Under the pieces are notes generated by a model. It did no database searches. It worked only from the letters and a program-made list of their open reading frames with translations, and was not told the DNA's origin. Position numbers and translations under genes: made by a program. Positions 1 to 7,136 of a stretch of 64,000 nucleotides of DNA are shown here, piece by piece. How positions within the stretch are numbered: the stretch's first letter is position 1; each line of letters opens with the position of its first letter. The stretch comes from Streptomyces sp. NBC_01231 (GTDB lineage Bacteria > Actinomycetota > Actinomycetes > Streptomycetales > Streptomycetaceae), in the NCBI GenBank assembly GCA_035999765.1, contig CP108521.1, positions 10,292,001-10,356,000 of the forward strand, given 5' to 3'.

Positions 1-495
1 TCCCGCGGCGTCCAGTTCGGCGTGCAGGGCGAGCACGCCCTGGTTCGTCTGGTGCAGTTCCTCACGGTGGAAGGCGACCAGGTCCTCCTGCTCGGTGAGT
101 TTCTCCAGCACCAGCGCGGTGTCCTCGTCGGCGCCGAGCAGGGCCTCCGCCAGGACCGCGGGGTCGGCGGCGACCGTGGCGGCACCGGCCGCGTCCGTCG
201 CCTCGGGGCAACGGACCGTCGTCCGCCACGAAGGGTGCGCGGCGGCGGCACCCGTGCCGTCGGCCGGGGTCACCAGCGCGTGCAGGAGCCCGTCCTCGCC
301 GGGCGCGGCCGTGACGTCCAGGGTGAGCCACCAAGTGCCGCCCTTGGTGAGGCACTGCCGCAGATGCGCGCTGAGCGCGCTGGTCAGGCGGGTGCGGTCG
401 AGAGCGGACACCCCGTGCGCGGCGGCCAGCCGGGCGGTGGCGATCCGGGCCCGGGCCGCGTCGAGGGCGGTGGCGATCGGCAGACTTGGGGTCAT
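1..495 (-). CDS. Sensor kinase-like protein, N-terminal part only (cut by window start)
   Basis: An open frame runs from ATG at 495 off the left edge, giving about 165 visible residues with no stop. It begins MTPSLPIATALDAARARI, continues with a compact domain (KGGTWWLTLDV near residue 55) and ends in a charged, coiled-coil-like stretch (VLEKLTEQEDLVAFHREELHQ), the usual lead-in to a catalytic kinase core that would lie outside. The ATG overlaps the stop of the upstream phosphatase gene by four bases, so it is the last visible gene of the rsbR-S-T operon. Calling it a sensor histidine kinase is an inference from this layout; the catalytic domain itself is not visible. Confidence 0.6.
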   Translation of the reverse strand, partial: MTPSLPIATALDAARARIATARLAAAHGVSALDRTRLTSALSAHLRQCLTKGGTWWLTLDVTAAPGEDGLLHALVTPADGTGAAAAHPSWRTTVRCPEATDAAGAATVAADPAVLAEALLGADEDTALVLEKLTEQEDLVAFHREELHQTNQGVLALHAELDAAG

Positions 496-1538
496 GGATC
501 CTCCGACGGGGTCGGAGCCAGCACCGCCACGGCGGTGTCGTCCCGCACCGGCCGGGCGGAACTGCTCGCGTCACGTAGGGTCACGGCGGCCACGACGGCA
601 GGGTCGGCCGCCAGCAGGCCCGGGTCGGACGGGGCCGTCCAGCGGCTGGGCAGGCCGTCGCTGTGCAGGATCAGCATGCGGTCGGCCGCCCAGGGCATAC
701 GTTCCTCACGCCGCGTGGCGTGCCGGTGGACGCCCACGATCCCGGGCCGTGACAGCAGCGAACGCCAACGGTCGCCCTCGCGGAGCCGGGCCCCGATGTT
801 GCCGATGCCGGCGAACCGCAGCACCCCCGCGCGGGTGTCGACCTGGGCCACCGCGACGGCCGCCCCCCTGGTGCCGTGCAGCGCCGAGTCCAGGTGGACC
901 AGCGCCTCGGCGGGCGGGAGGTGGGCCGAGCCGTGCAGGGCCCGCGTCGCGGCCGTCGAGGCTCGGGCCGCCTCGGGACCGTGGCCCAGTCCGTCGGCCA
1001 TCATCAAAGTCAGCAGGTCGCCCGACCGGGCCCACGCCCAGGCGTCGCCCGAGTACTCCGCCCCGGCGAGAGGGACGTTCACCCCACCTACCCGTACCGG
1101 TGCGGCCGGGTCGGCCTCCTTCGTGCGGGTGCCGACCCGGGCCAGCGCCACCGTGCCCCGCCCCGGCACGCTGTACAGACCGAAATCGTCCGCTATACGG
1201 CGGCACGTTCCGAGCCCGGCACCCAGGGACCGCGCCGTCGAATAACCGTCACGCAGGGCGACGCGGACGTCGGCCATGCCCTGCCCGTGATCGATCGCGG
1301 CGATCTGCACCGTCATCGGGGCTCCCTCCTCGGGCAGCGGCGGGTCCACGACGTCGATGAGGACCTGTCCGCCTCCGGCGTGCTTGAGCAGGTTGGTCGC
1401 CAGCTCGGTCGCCACCAGCGCGGCGGCCGCCGTACGAGGCTCGTCGAGCCCCGCGCGGACGGCCGCGCGCTCCGCTGCCACCCTCACGTCACGCACCCGG
1501 GTCGAGTCGTGCACCGGGATGTCCCACACGCGCGCCAT
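492..1538 (-). CDS. RsbT-type HATPase fused to RsbX/SpoIIE-type PP2C phosphatase
   Basis: 348 residues. Residues 1-135 form a GHKL ATPase domain (N-box around ELATNLLKHA, then DHGQGM and a G-box around SLGAGLGTCRR). Residues 150-345 form a PP2C domain with the metal-binding aspartates in EYSGDAW, MMADGLGHG, LHSDGLPS and RDDTAV. Such proteins sit beside RsbT in partner-switching operons. The ATPase half can bind or phosphorylate a STAS partner, and the phosphatase half, like Bacillus RsbX, can dephosphorylate RsbS/RsbR and reset the system. It starts one base inside the RsbT stop (TGATG) and overlaps the next gene by ATGA, so it is translationally coupled on both sides. All key residues look intact. 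Confidence 0.85.
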   Translation of the reverse strand: MARVWDIPVHDSTRVRDVRVAAERAAVRAGLDEPRTAAAALVATELATNLLKHAGGGQVLIDVVDPPLPEEGAPMTVQIAAIDHGQGMADVRVALRDGYSTARSLGAGLGTCRRIADDFGLYSVPGRGTVALARVGTRTKEADPAAPVRVGGVNVPLAGAEYSGDAWAWARSGDLLTLMMADGLGHGPEAARASTAATRALHGSAHLPPAEALVHLDSALHGTRGAAVAVAQVDTRAGVLRFAGIGNIGARLREGDRWRSLLSRPGIVGVHRHATRREERMPWAADRMLILHSDGLPSRWTAPSDPGLLAADPAVVAAVTLRDASSSARPVRDDTAVAVLAPTPSEDP

Positions 1539-1975
1539 CAGTGCTCCTCACGCGGCCGCGGTACCGACGCCCAGGAGACCACCGTGACCTTGGTGCCGAC
1601 CCCCGGAGTGCTGTCGACGGCGAACTCGTGCACCAGCCGCCGCGCGCCGCCCAGCCCCATCCCCAGACCGCCGCCGGAGGTGTAGCCGTCGCTCAGCGCC
1701 CGCTCCAGGTCCGGGATGCCCGGTCCCTCGTCGGAGAAGGTCAGGCGCAGCCCGCGGGCCCGTCCGCTGGAGACGGGAGCGGCCTCCAGCTGTCCGCCTC
1801 CGCCGTGCACGAGGGTGTTGCGGGCCAGTTCACTGGCCGCGGTGACCACCTTGGTCTGCTCCACCAGACCGAAACCCAGCAGGCCGGCGGCGTGCCGTAC
1901 ATGCTGTCGCACCCACACCAGATCCATGTCCGAACGGATCGGCAGGCAGGCCTCGACGCCTGCGGCTGTGTTCAT
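1538..1975 (-). CDS. rsbT: RsbT-like serine/threonine kinase (switch kinase)
   Basis: About 145 residues of a single GHKL ATPase domain. The N-box is ASELARNTLVHGGGG, followed by DEGPGI and GGGLGMGLGGARR. In the stressosome scheme RsbT phosphorylates RsbS and RsbR, is then released, and activates a downstream PP2C phosphatase. I chose ATG at 1975, which overlaps the RsbS stop as TGATG and has GGGAG eight bases ahead; GTG at 1978 is the alternative. It lies between rsbS and the kinase-phosphatase fusion. Cytoplasmic, with no membrane segment. Confidence 0.85.
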   Translation of the reverse strand: MNTAAGVEACLPIRSDMDLVWVRQHVRHAAGLLGFGLVEQTKVVTAASELARNTLVHGGGGQLEAAPVSSGRARGLRLTFSDEGPGIPDLERALSDGYTSGGGLGMGLGGARRLVHEFAVDSTPGVGTKVTVVSWASVPRPREEH

Positions 1976-2394
1976 CACCGGCTCTCCCGGCGCCGGCCGC
2001 CGGAGCGGGTGTCGGGATCCAGTCCCGCGAGGAGGTCCATCGCGGCCTCGGTGGTGAGCGCGGTGCGCAGTCCGGGGAGCGTCAGCCCCAGCTCCACCAG
2101 CGTGATCGCGACCGCCGGACGCATACCGGCCACCACGGTTTGCGCGGCCAGCAGCCGGGCCTGTGCCGCGATCTCGGCCAGCACCCGCCCGAGGAAGGAG
2201 TCGACGATCTCCACCCCGGAGATGTCGATGACCACCCCGGTCACCCCGGTGCTGACGATGGTCTCGCCGAGGTCCTGCTGCAACTGCTGTGCCGCACTGT
2301 CGTACAGATCCCCCTGGAGGGTGACCAGGAGGACGTCGCCGAGCCGTAGGACCGGCACATGGCCCGTGACGGGCCGGGAGAAGTCATGGCTCAC
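1975..2394 (-). CDS. rsbS: RsbS-like STAS protein
   Basis: 139 residues, one STAS domain. The phosphorylation loop reads DISGVEIVDSFLGR (about residues 60-73), with the serine that RsbT-type kinases modify. The family forms the core of the stressosome together with RsbR. I chose GTG at 2394 because it overlaps the stop of rsbR as GTGA; a much longer in-frame reading upstream runs through rsbR in a different frame and is a shadow. The basic C-terminal tail (RSGGRRRESR) looks unstructured. Confidence 0.85.
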   Translation of the reverse strand: MSHDFSRPVTGHVPVLRLGDVLLVTLQGDLYDSAAQQLQQDLGETIVSTGVTGVVIDISGVEIVDSFLGRVLAEIAAQARLLAAQTVVAGMRPAVAITLVELGLTLPGLRTALTTEAAMDLLAGLDPDTRSGGRRRESR

Positions 2395-3290
2395 CGTGAA
2401 CTCGCACCGCCGGGCGCCGCGTTGACGATGTTGGCTCCCAGCTCGTGCAGCGCGTACGCCAGGGCGTCGGCCAGGCTCGCCCGGGTCAGCACGGTGCCCA
2501 GGTCCAGGCCCAGGTGCACGATGGTCTGCGCGATCGCCGGACGGATACCGGAGACGACGCACTCCGCGCCCATCAGCCGGGCGGCCGCGACCGTCTTCAT
2601 CAGATGCTGGGCCACCAGCGAGTCGACCGTCGGCACACCGGTGATGTCGAGGATCGCGAACCGGGCGTGCTGGTCGACGATGGCCTCCAGCAGCGTCTCC
2701 ATCACCACCTGGCTGCGGGCGCTGTCGAGGGTCCCGATCAGCGGCACCGCCACGATGCCGTCCCACAGCTTGATGACCGGCGTGGCCACTTCCATCAGCT
2801 GGAGCTGCTGCCGCTCGATCAGGGCCTGCCCCTCGCTGAGCGCCGTCTCCAGCACCACCAGCCTCAGGGTGCCCATCAGCACGGTCAGCGCGGTGGTGCA
2901 TTCCCGGACCCGGTCGGTGTCGTCCTCGGGAAGGTCGGCGAGCAGCAGGTTCTCGACCGGCGGACGCAGCGCGTTCACGTCGTTGGACACCTGCGTGGTG
3001 GTGAATCCGGCCCGGGAGCGGGCCGCGCCCATCCGCGACAACTGCTCGCGCACCACGGTGAATCCGGCGGAGTCGGGATCGTGCACCTGGCCCGTGTCGG
3101 CGACCTGGGCCAGCGCCTCGATGACGGTCCTGCCCGCTTCCACCGCCTCGTCCCGCGAGACGGTGAACACCGTCCGGAAGAGGGGTTCGTCGGCCCACCG
3201 CTGGGCGATCTGCTCGGTACGGCTGCGCAGGAAGTCCGCGACCTCCCGCGCCGGCGATCCGTGCTGCCCTACCGTTTCGTGCTCCGGCAC
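2391..3290 (-). CDS. rsbR: RsbR-like stressosome protein (RsbRD N-domain plus STAS)
   Basis: 299 residues. Residues 10-150 form an all-helical sensory domain of the RsbRD type; there is no heme-globin or PAS signature. Residues 165-285 form a STAS domain with DITGVPTVDSLVAQ, holding both the threonine and serine that RsbT targets in RsbR proteins. It would co-assemble with RsbS and tune RsbT release. Start is GTG at 3290 with GAGGAG about ten bases upstream. First gene of the five-gene operon, 188 bases downstream of another STAS gene on the same strand, so the two could share a transcript. Confidence 0.85.
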   Translation of the reverse strand: MPEHETVGQHGSPAREVADFLRSRTEQIAQRWADEPLFRTVFTVSRDEAVEAGRTVIEALAQVADTGQVHDPDSAGFTVVREQLSRMGAARSRAGFTTTQVSNDVNALRPPVENLLLADLPEDDTDRVRECTTALTVLMGTLRLVVLETALSEGQALIERQQLQLMEVATPVIKLWDGIVAVPLIGTLDSARSQVVMETLLEAIVDQHARFAILDITGVPTVDSLVAQHLMKTVAAARLMGAECVVSGIRPAIAQTIVHLGLDLGTVLTRASLADALAYALHELGANIVNAAPGGASSR

Positions 3291-3478
3291 CTGTATTGCT
3301 CCTCAGAGTCCTCGTCGTCGTTTCGTCGCACCGAACCCGCTGGAGGCAACGAGACGGCGTGGTGACCCTGCCGGGCGACCACTGTAACCATGCCCCCACC
3401 TCGCAGGACACCGCGTCCCGTGCCAAACGATCAGGTGGGCGACAAGCGTGTGGACGGCCCTTGGGGCCGCCCGTCGGA

Positions 3479-3904
3479 TCAGGTCTGTGGCCCGTCCTGC
3501 CGGACAGTCTCGTCGACGTCCGCGTCGTCCAGGTCCGCCTCGTGTGCGTCGGCCCGGGAGAGCGCCTCGTCGAGGCTCTCGGACACCGGGACCGTGATGC
3601 TCACGCCGGTCAGGTCCAGGATCCGACGTACCGTCGGCGTGGGGGAGATGATGTGCACGCTGCCCGGTATGTCGCGGGCCTGCTGGTACACCCGCAGGAT
3701 GATGTTCATGCCGGACGAGTCCATGAAGGGGACGGCCGACAGGTCGAGCAGGAAGTGCCGTCGGCCGTGGTGGAGTTGGTTGGCCAGGTGATGCTGGAAC
3801 TCCGTCGCGGTGTCTACGTCCAAGTAGCCCTCGACCGAGATCAGGGCCACGTCCTCCCGAGGCAGGCTGACCTCGACGGACAAGGGGTTCTGGGCAATGG
3901 ACAC
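3479..3904 (-). CDS. STAS-domain anti-sigma factor antagonist (RsbV/BldG type)
   Basis: 141 residues with a STAS domain and the switch motif LSAVPFMDSSGMN (about residues 56-68), whose serine is phosphorylated by RsbW-type anti-sigma kinases. The unphosphorylated form captures the anti-sigma factor and frees the sigma factor. I chose GTG at 3904 because GGAGGT lies just ahead of it; the longer reading from 3916 would put that ribosome site inside the gene. The C-terminal 25 residues are acidic (DAHEADLDDADVDE). It is divergent from another STAS gene at 4271. Confidence 0.85.
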   Translation of the reverse strand: MSIAQNPLSVEVSLPREDVALISVEGYLDVDTATEFQHHLANQLHHGRRHFLLDLSAVPFMDSSGMNIILRVYQQARDIPGSVHIISPTPTVRRILDLTGVSITVPVSESLDEALSRADAHEADLDDADVDETVRQDGPQT

Positions 3905-4270
3905 GAGTACCTCCACAAGTCTTACGGCCAGGGCTGGTTACCCCTGTGCGCGGCTTCGATGCACACCGATTCCGACGGTGTCCCGTGATCAAACTCTCAG
4001 CGGTCCGGCGGGCGGCGGGAGGCACCGTCCACAGGCCCACGCCATGGGCCGCGGTTGCCGCGTCTCATCCTCTGCCTTTCCGCCGACGGTCGTCGTCTGT
4101 CACCGCCCCGCGTTTACCCCCGAATCCACCTGGTATGCGGAGGAGCTGTGCGGGCCGTTCGCCGGAGCGCCACAAAGTGGCTTCGACCGAAACCCGCACC
4201 TGTGAGACGGTGGTCGGTGCCCACCCGGCCCGGCAACGGGCCACAAGCCCCGACGAGAGGGGGCCCAAAA
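3905..4270. other. Divergent promoter region between two STAS genes
   Basis: 366 bases without a convincing gene. It must hold promoters for both neighbours. Toward the minus-strand STAS gene there is a weak SigB-like pair: GCAT (3962-3959), 15 bases, GGGTAA (3943-3938), 34 bases before the start. Toward the plus-strand gene there is a better pair, listed separately at 4112-4136. I see no strong hairpin here. Confidence 0.4.
4112..4136 (+). promoter_or_regulatory. SigB-type promoter candidate
   Basis: GTTT at 4112-4115, 15 bases, TGGTAT at 4131-4136. The published Streptomyces SigB-family consensus is GNNT, 14-16 bases, GGGTAC/T, so there is one -10 mismatch. It lies 135 bases ahead of the STAS gene at 4271. 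Confidence 0.4.
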
Positions 4271-4600
4271 ATGATGGGCGCGTACATCTCACTGCGCCGT
4301 GACGGCACTTCGGCCCTGGTGACGGTCGACACGGACATCGACCACCAGTCCCGCCCGCACCTCGAGTCCGCCGCCGACAACCTGCCGGACACCGTCCGCG
4401 ACCTCACCCTGGACCTGGGTCACGTGGTCTTCGTGGACAGTGCGGTCCTGCACGTGATCCGCGGCATGCAGCGGGCCGTCGACCGCAACGGCGGACGGCT
4501 GTGTGTGGCCGGGCTGACCGGACAGCCCCGCAGACTGCTCCGGCACGCCGCGGACCTGTGGCCCGAGGCGGACTGGGACACGTACCTGCGAGCCTGCTGA
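4271..4600 (+). CDS. STAS-domain protein, possible anti-sigma factor antagonist
   Basis: 109 residues, one STAS domain. The loop LGHVVFVDSAVLHVIRG (about residues 50-66) has a serine at the expected switch position, but DSAV replaces the usual DSSG, so it is a more diverged member than the neighbour at 3479. ATG at 4271 follows the purine-rich GAGAGGGGG; a second ATG follows directly. The longer upstream reading has no support. A hairpin follows the stop, and the next gene is convergent. Confidence 0.7.
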   Translation: MMGAYISLRRDGTSALVTVDTDIDHQSRPHLESAADNLPDTVRDLTLDLGHVVFVDSAVLHVIRGMQRAVDRNGGRLCVAGLTGQPRRLLRHAADLWPEADWDTYLRAC

Positions 4601-4602
4601 AC

Positions 4603-4624
4603 CCGGCGGCTCCCTTTCCGCCGG
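4603..4624. terminator. Hairpin between convergent genes
   Basis: CCGGCGG (4603-4609), 8-base loop, CCGCCGG (4618-4624): a perfect 7-bp stem three bases after the STAS stop and before the end of the convergent phosphatase gene. Confidence 0.6.
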
Positions 4625-4682
4625 ACTTTCCGGCGCCCCCCATCGCACGTCCGGACGTCCGTCGGACTGTCCGTCGGAACCG

Positions 4683-7136
4683 TCAGCCCACCCGGATACC
4701 GACGAGACAGGTGTCGTCGTCGGTGTCCGACCTGCTGTAGGTGAGCAGTCGGTCCAACTGCTGGTCGAGTGTCCTGGGCACCGTACGAGCGGTGGTCAGA
4801 AGATGTCGCAGCGACTCCTCCACGGAACGGTCCCGGCGCTCGATCAGACCGTCGGTGTACATCAACAGGGTGTCCCCGGCCGCCAGTTGTACCTCGGTCT
4901 CCTCGTAGACCGCGTCCGGTACGGCACCGAGCAGCATGCCCTTGACCAGAGGCAGGGGCGCGGCCTCCGCGGCCCGCACGAGCACCGGCGGGAGATGGCC
5001 CGCTCGCGCCCAGCGAAAGGTGTGGCGGGAGGGGTCGTACAGTCCGCAGATCGCCGTGGCGGTGACGGCGCCGGTGAGGTGATGCGCCACGATGTTGAGC
5101 CACGACAGCAGCTGCCCCGGCCCCGCACCGGTGACGGCCAGCCCGCGCAGTGCGTTGCGCAGCACGACCATGCTGGTGGCCGCCCCTATCCCGTGCCCCG
5201 CCACGTCACCGACGCACAGCAGCACCATCCCGGACGGCAGCACCACGGCGTCGTACCAGTCGCCGCCCACGAGCTGCTCGGTCTCCGCGGGCCGGTAACG
5301 GACCGCCACCTGGAGATCGGGCACCTGCAACGGGTCCTGGGTGGGCGGCATGATGGCGTGCTGCAACTGCAGGGTCAGCCGGTTGCGTTCGGTGGCCTGC
5401 TGTTCGCTGTGCGCGAGTTGGTCGCGGGTGGCCGCGAGCGCGACCTCCGTCCAGTGCTGCGCCGAGATGTCCTGGTAGGCCCCGCGGACGGCGAACAGCC
5501 GGCCGTCCGTGTCCAGCACCGGTTCGGCGACCACCCGGATGTGCCGGGTCACCCCGTCGGGCCGCTGCAGCCGGAACGCCGTGGACGCCGGACGCCGTCG
5601 GTGCAGCAGCGTCCGCAGGAACCTGCGGATGGCGCCGGTGTCGTCCGGGTGGGCATGGGCCGGGAGCTCCTCCAGCGGCACGGGGGCGCTCGTAGAGGAG
5701 AGGCCGTACAGGTCGAAGAGCTGACCGTTCCAGGTGATCTCGCCGGTCAGCAGGGTCTCCTCGAACCCGCCGATCCGTCCGAGCCGTTGGGCGTGCTGCA
5801 ACAGGCTCGCCAGCCGGGCGGTCTCGTCCTCGATGCGCCACAGCAGCAGGACGGCGCTGCCGTGCCGGCTGACGCTGATGTCGGCGACCGCCGAGAGCGG
5901 GACCTGGTCGACGAGGGCGGTGAGGTTCATCCGGCGCGCACGGAAGGGCTCGCCCGTCGCGTACACCCGCTCCACCCGCTGGAAGAGCTCGCTCTCCCCG
6001 GCGGCCATCGGGTAGGCCTCCAGTAACAGAGCGCCGTTCACGACGGCACGCGGCCGGCCCGCCGGATCGAGGAAACGGCTGTTCGCGTGCTGGATACGGA
6101 AGTCCACCAGGTGACCGGAGCCGTCGAAGTACGGCACCAGGACCAGGGCGGGATCGTGCAGTCCGTCGGTCAGGTCCATCAGCTCCGCGGCGTCCGGCAG
6201 CACCCCGGGCTCCTGCGCGGAGCCGTTGAGCACGGTGTACGTCTCCAGTGTGTGCGCACACAACTCGGCGAGCGCCTCCACCTGACGGACGATCCGCTGC
6301 GGTTGGGGCGCGAGCGGCGTGGGCCAGACGATCTCCAGGACGCCGTGCACGCGCCCGCCGGTCCCCGCGGGCAGCGCCACCCGGCCACCGTCCGGATGGT
6401 GGTGCCCGCCGATGCTGGGCAGACCTGTCCGCGCGAGGGAGGCGATCCAGTGCCCCCCGCGCTCGGTGAGGCCGCGCCGCGCCACCGTCGCCACGTCCGG
6501 CGGCACATAGCGCCAGCGCGCCGCTTCGACCGGGGAGAACCCGGCGCTGCCGGCCAGCGTGAGGGAGCCGTCGGGGCCCGCCGCCCAGATGGCCACGGCC
6601 ACCGCCCCGAGCGGCTGCAACGCCTGCTGCAGCAGGGAGTCCGCGACGGCCTGGGTGTCGTCCGCGGCCAGCGCACCGCTCTCGGCGGCCCGCAGCCGTA
6701 CGGCGGGCGAGTCGCCCTCCGGCTCCGCGGTGGCCGAGGTGGCGGCGAGGAAGGCGTCCGTCACCTCCGACATCCGGTCCCGGGCAGCCTGGTTGATGAC
6801 CTCGACCGCGAACTCCAGCGGTGTCACCTTCGCCTGCTCGGCCAGCTCCGCGAGCTGACGGGCGGCCTGCGCGGGGCCGCACTGCAGACGTTCGACCAGG
6901 ATGCCCTTGGCGAGCTCGATCAGAGCCCGCCCCTCGGCCTCCGCCTGGGCCGCCCGCACCTCGCGGCGCAGCCGCTCGACGGTCGCGGCCAGCCTCCCCA
7001 CGGGGGAGGCCGGGGGGACGGCCCCCTCGGAGCCGGCGGACCGGCCCTCGGGAAGAGGCGGGGGAGAGGCGGCGGACCCGGGAGACGCCTCCGCGTCGCC
7101 GTGCTCCTGCGGGTGCTCGGAACTCGGTGGCCTCAT
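4683..7136 (-). CDS. ANTAR-GAF-PAS-PP2C protein phosphatase
   Basis: 817 residues, soluble. A proline/serine-rich N-terminus is followed by a coiled coil with an ANTAR-like RNA-binding domain (residues about 45-110, ALIELAKGILVERLQCGPAQ). Next come a GAF-like sensory domain (about 125-275), two PAS-like domains (about 300-560) and a C-terminal SpoIIE/RsbU PP2C domain (about 590-815) with GGDWYDAV, VGDVAGHG, MYTDGLIERRD and DDDTCLVG. It would dephosphorylate a STAS antagonist and release a sigma factor. ATG at 7136 overlaps the hybrid-kinase stop as ATGA, so the two form one operon. Codon 371 (6026-6024) is TTA, read in Streptomyces by the bldA tRNA. An ANTAR domain at the front of a PP2C protein is uncommon but known in actinomycetes. 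Confidence 0.85.
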   Translation of the reverse strand: MRPPSSEHPQEHGDAEASPGSAASPPPLPEGRSAGSEGAVPPASPVGRLAATVERLRREVRAAQAEAEGRALIELAKGILVERLQCGPAQAARQLAELAEQAKVTPLEFAVEVINQAARDRMSEVTDAFLAATSATAEPEGDSPAVRLRAAESGALAADDTQAVADSLLQQALQPLGAVAVAIWAAGPDGSLTLAGSAGFSPVEAARWRYVPPDVATVARRGLTERGGHWIASLARTGLPSIGGHHHPDGGRVALPAGTGGRVHGVLEIVWPTPLAPQPQRIVRQVEALAELCAHTLETYTVLNGSAQEPGVLPDAAELMDLTDGLHDPALVLVPYFDGSGHLVDFRIQHANSRFLDPAGRPRAVVNGALLLEAYPMAAGESELFQRVERVYATGEPFRARRMNLTALVDQVPLSAVADISVSRHGSAVLLLWRIEDETARLASLLQHAQRLGRIGGFEETLLTGEITWNGQLFDLYGLSSTSAPVPLEELPAHAHPDDTGAIRRFLRTLLHRRRPASTAFRLQRPDGVTRHIRVVAEPVLDTDGRLFAVRGAYQDISAQHWTEVALAATRDQLAHSEQQATERNRLTLQLQHAIMPPTQDPLQVPDLQVAVRYRPAETEQLVGGDWYDAVVLPSGMVLLCVGDVAGHGIGAATSMVVLRNALRGLAVTGAGPGQLLSWLNIVAHHLTGAVTATAICGLYDPSRHTFRWARAGHLPPVLVRAAEAAPLPLVKGMLLGAVPDAVYEETEVQLAAGDTLLMYTDGLIERRDRSVEESLRHLLTTARTVPRTLDQQLDRLLTYSRSDTDDDTCLVGIRVG

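Noticed and set aside
2395..3426. Long minus-strand reading ahead of rsbS
   Set aside because: It overlaps rsbR fully in another frame, lacks domain similarity and the GTGA overlap gives a better start.
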